From: Legionella genomosp. 1
GTDB taxonomy: Bacteria; Pseudomonadota; Gammaproteobacteria; Legionellales; Legionellaceae
Length of the DNA stretch: 57,057 nt
Direction of reading: 5' to 3'
Assembly: GCA_945878975.1 (NCBI GenBank)
Contig: CAMCUM010000013.1
Span: 1-57,057 of the forward strand
Position numbers and translations under genes: made by a program. The notes beneath the pieces were generated by a model. The model did not search any database, was not told the DNA's origin, and saw nothing but the letters and a program-made list of their open reading frames with translations. Within the stretch, counting starts at the first letter, position 1, and every line of letters starts with the position of its first letter. Shown here piece after piece: positions 54,243-57,057 of the stretch.

Positions 54243-56845
54243 TGAAAGGGCCGAATGATTTACGCGCGGGCATGCGTTCTGCCTTGGTCAAGGGATCGAT
54301 GAATCTCTCTTCGGGTACTTCAAATGCAAAAGATGCTGCTTTAGAAGCTTTGGGCGGGGGTATTGGTAGTTCACCCGCCACGGTATTGGCAACAGTTGCT
54401 GTAGCGGCTGGGATAGAGGCGATACGGTTAGGCTATGCCACTATTGAGGCACATAAACAGGTCGATAAAAATGCTTATGATTTATTTGTCCGAGATTATA
54501 ATACGGGGACAGTGAGCTTTTTTTTACCTGACAATGAGAGTGATCGGACTGGGAGCCAGCGCTTTTTTCATAATGTTATGCAGTTATTTCAAGGTGGCAC
54601 GCATGATAATAATAGCCTGCTGTGCCGCTGCGCTGGTATTTATTATACCGATGGAGCATCCATCACTCTCCCAGGTATACTTTCTAATACCACGATAGCA
54701 GGAACCTATTTTTCGCTTATCTCATCGGCAAATGTCGTATTTGCAGGAGGAGAGTCTGATTATGCTCGTGACGAAGATCCTATTCTTGATGTAGCGCGGC
54801 AGGGCAGTGATGTGTCACTACTGGCACAATTACCCCTGACGTTAGCTACGATTTATAATCATAAACCTCGTAACCCATTAGAATATAATGTCAGAACTGG
54901 AAACTTAGCATCTAAAGCCATTCGTCGCCTGGACTTGGTTCGTTTTTGGACCATTGCGTTTGCCAATTTATTGATAACACTTCAACATCCGCCTGAGCTG
55001 GATGATAAGGCTGCAATAGCGTTATGTGAGCAAGTAAAAGAGCTGATTGATACGTTGCTTTTGGCGAACAGAGATGACAGACTTTTTGGCTACCTGCAGG
55101 AGCTGTATTGTGCGAAAGTATTTACTGATTTTCTAAGTTTAACGAAAAGAGAAGTAGAAGCACTCCAATTTGGCTATAAATCGAAGATGTTTAATCAATT
55201 GTCACTCAGTGAGCTAGTTGCGCAGTCCCGTGGGATATTACAAGAGATGAATATTTTATGGCATCGTATTTTGTATTTGGATAAAGTGCAGACTGAGCCC
55301 GTGCAATTACTTCATTTGGTGCGTAGCTTATCTTTGGTCTTGGAGGATGATCCTGCTTTTTGGGATGATTTATCGCAGATATTTAATACAGCAGGGTGCG
55401 TTATGCCCAGAGTTGCTGGATTAAGTCAGCCCTATAGTAGCGTTATTGATTTGATTGTATTGATTGCTTCTGTTTCGACTGAGGACAGAGCTGACGTTCT
55501 ATCGGCTATACCTGCAAGCCATGTTGACATTAAAGAATTTCTGCAACAACTAGATCTGCATTTTATGGCGCCTTTAGCGCAAGAGTTGCAAACAATCCCT
55601 GATAATGCAGCGCATGCGTTTTTAATAAATTTGATAGCACTATCGACTGAAAGTCGTCCGCCATTTTTAAAAGAACCTCAACGGAATACACAGAATTTGC
55701 AGCGCCCTAGTTTACAGAGACAATTTTCGGATTTAAATGATGCGCAATTATCAAGCAATGGCCGCCCTGCATTTGGATGGAGCATATGGGCGTGTTTTGA
55801 AGACAAACCAGTTATGCAAACGGCAAGTAGAAGAGTCACACCTACTAAGACGCCAAAAAAAGCGAAACTTAGAGCAGAGACCATTGCAGATCAAGGCGCA
55901 TTACTGCGTGCTGAATATGTATTTCTGGATGCGCTACGCTCTTTGTGTGCGTTGGAAAAATTATTGGATAGTAATAGAAATTTATTATTGCATGCGGATG
56001 TGAGGAAGCGGTTGAGAAAAGTATTGGTTTTTCTAGGTTCTAAAGAAGATCAACTTAAGCTACATATCCAAAAATTATATAATGATGTGAATACGACAGA
56101 TAAAATTGATCATAGAGAAAAAGATGAGAACGCCAATAAGCGCAGACAACATATGTTACATGCCTTATCTGATAGCTCGAAATTGGTCATGCGTTCCAAC
56201 GCTGTAAGAGATGAGATTAATAATGTTATAAGAGTTTTGGATTCTCCTGAATTTTCAACAAGAGTTCGTCAAGAGTTAGCAGAAGATGTTGCGGATATTA
56301 TGTATGCTTCGCATACAGACTATCAAGAGGATATGGAGCGATTGCTCGTGGAGTTACAAGTCATGCCGCAGATGATTGTGCCGCCGCCTATCGTATTGAC
56401 TACCGCGCCTAATCCGCCTAGCATATCTTCTCAAAACCCAAGTTCTCAAAGTACGCGGGTTGAGGACAGTTTGAATCATAGTGTCACGCCCATAGCATCA
56501 TCCTCTGAACTTGTTCAAGAACCAGCGCAGCGCTCCGTTACGAATACTGGGGATCTGGATGCAAATCTGCGTTTGCAATGGATTTGGCAGATTGTGCGTG
56601 CGGTCAGTGCTTTTTTATTGGTTGCTGGGGTTTTAACTTTGTTAGCATTGACATTCGGTGCATCGTCTCTGTCATTTGTTGCGGCTTTGACCGCTAATCA
56701 AGTGGTAACCGGCATGGTGATGGGAGGGTTGAGCACGGTGGCGGGGGCCGCAGGGTTAGCAGCTTCCTACTATTTTTTCAGACCTGCAGCAGCAGAATCA
56801 TCGTCTGATCGGGTTGTGCAGAGCGAAATATTAGCCTCGGTATAA
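54242..56845 (+). CDS. Large unrecognised protein with C-terminal membrane hairpin
   Basis: The 867-residue protein starts with a Gly/Ala-rich stretch (ALEALGGGIGSSPATVLATV followed by AVAAGIEAIRLGYATI) and continues with a long, mostly helical region of about 650 residues. Near 720-780 is a Pro/Ser/Thr-rich linker (MIVPPPIVLTTAPNPPSISS). Two membrane helices follow (VSAFLLVAGVLTLLALTFGA and VTGMVMGGLSTVAGAAGLAA) and a short polar tail. AAGGAGG precedes ATG 54242, which overlaps the 91-residue gene. No enzyme or repeat family was recognised. The architecture (big soluble body, C-terminal hairpin) resembles that of the 406-residue protein at 46364 and suggests insertion into a membrane, bacterial or host. 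Confidence 0.7.
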   Translation: MKGPNDLRAGMRSALVKGSMNLSSGTSNAKDAALEALGGGIGSSPATVLATVAVAAGIEAIRLGYATIEAHKQVDKNAYDLFVRDYNTGTVSFFLPDNESDRTGSQRFFHNVMQLFQGGTHDNNSLLCRCAGIYYTDGASITLPGILSNTTIAGTYFSLISSANVVFAGGESDYARDEDPILDVARQGSDVSLLAQLPLTLATIYNHKPRNPLEYNVRTGNLASKAIRRLDLVRFWTIAFANLLITLQHPPELDDKAAIALCEQVKELIDTLLLANRDDRLFGYLQELYCAKVFTDFLSLTKREVEALQFGYKSKMFNQLSLSELVAQSRGILQEMNILWHRILYLDKVQTEPVQLLHLVRSLSLVLEDDPAFWDDLSQIFNTAGCVMPRVAGLSQPYSSVIDLIVLIASVSTEDRADVLSAIPASHVDIKEFLQQLDLHFMAPLAQELQTIPDNAAHAFLINLIALSTESRPPFLKEPQRNTQNLQRPSLQRQFSDLNDAQLSSNGRPAFGWSIWACFEDKPVMQTASRRVTPTKTPKKAKLRAETIADQGALLRAEYVFLDALRSLCALEKLLDSNRNLLLHADVRKRLRKVLVFLGSKEDQLKLHIQKLYNDVNTTDKIDHREKDENANKRRQHMLHALSDSSKLVMRSNAVRDEINNVIRVLDSPEFSTRVRQELAEDVADIMYASHTDYQEDMERLLVELQVMPQMIVPPPIVLTTAPNPPSISSQNPSSQSTRVEDSLNHSVTPIASSSELVQEPAQRSVTNTGDLDANLRLQWIWQIVRAVSAFLLVAGVLTLLALTFGASSLSFVAALTANQVVTGMVMGGLSTVAGAAGLAASYYFFRPAAAESSSDRVVQSEILASV

Positions 56846-56908
56846 AATCGACCGCATTCAAAGATCTGGGGGGATGACCTGAATATATCACCAAAATAAA
56901 TTAGCAAC

Positions 56909-56950
56909 GCCTGATCACCTTATAAATGCAGGGTAATCAGGCTTTTTTAT
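56909..56950 (+). terminator. Intrinsic terminator behind the 867-residue gene
   Basis: GCCTGATCACC (56909-56919) pairs with GGTAATCAGGC (56932-56942) with one mismatch region, followed by TTTTTTATTT. It lies 64 bases after the stop at 56845. Confidence 0.8.
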
Positions 56951-56996
56951 TTCTAAAATCGATCACCCATTGGATGAAATAACGCAATACAAAAAT

Positions 56997-57057
56997 ACCA
57001 GCTCCCCTCTCCACCGCGCGAAGCGAGGGGGAGAGGGATCAAGGGTGAGGGGGTATA
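56997..57057. repeat. Palindromic repeat at the window end (partial)
   Basis: CCCCTCTCCACC near 57003 pairs with GGGGGAGAGGG near 57029 around GCGCGAAGCGA. It resembles the widespread CCCTCTCCC...GGGAGAGGG repeats. It is cut by the window edge. Confidence 0.5.

Overview
The window is a chromosomal stretch of a moderately AT-rich gammaproteobacterium. I infer a member of the Legionellales (Legionella/Coxiella relatives), probably host-associated. The reasons are the gammaproteobacterial gene sets (coaBC-dut, hflK-hflC-purA, hemA-prfA-prmC, rpsO-pnp), a lipid A pathway (lpxC, waaA), a long S14 protein that keeps a zinc-type cysteine motif, a PlaA-like GDSL esterase, several large unrecognised proteins with C-terminal membrane hairpins, and many small palindromic repeats between genes. 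The genus cannot be fixed from sequence reading alone.

Layout. 1-14435: the end of tuf and then the S10, spc and alpha ribosomal operons in the classical order (rpsJ to rplQ, with secY, rpmJ and rpoA), all on + and tightly packed. There is a hairpin in the rpsQ-rplN gap and a good promoter before rpsM. 14442-15633: a Nudix hydrolase gene broken by one in-frame stop, followed by about 560 bases of degenerate palindromic repeats without a gene. 15634-16944: a secreted Asp-box beta-propeller. 17131-21302: coaBC-dut-phosphomannomutase, then lpxC. 21335-23476: a multi-spanning membrane protein and a DciA/DUF721 gene, each next to a small inverted-repeat element. 23539-25211: a PH-domain membrane protein and the cbpA-cbpM chaperone pair. 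25250-29419 (minus): an operon of a PBP4-type DacB with an extra C-terminal domain, a small outer-membrane-like protein and a cysteine-rich secreted protein.

29420-30011 is a long divergent gap holding three perfect DnaA boxes and the rpsO promoter and leader. Then come rpsO, pnp and pssA, and on minus HPr, hpf, rpmG, rpmB, a bacterioferritin-like protein and rsmE. 36414-42808: fumC, trmB, a 158-bp inverted-repeat element with a TTAG duplication, hflK-hflC, purA and a secreted CAP protein. 42973-49886: an Hpt-domain protein, DEAD-box helicase, GDSL esterase, a Ulp1-like protein that lacks the catalytic cysteine, djlA and waaA. 50114-53778 (minus): dksA, prmC, prfA, hemA. The window ends with a coupled pair, a 91-residue protein and an 867-residue protein with a C-terminal membrane hairpin.

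The housekeeping part covers translation, mRNA decay, envelope synthesis and quality control. The accessory part is (i) secreted or membrane proteins that could meet a host and (ii) a dense population of non-autonomous inverted-repeat elements, some still flanked by target duplications and some supplying stop codons to neighbouring genes. No tRNA, rRNA, CRISPR array, intact transposase or prophage gene was seen.
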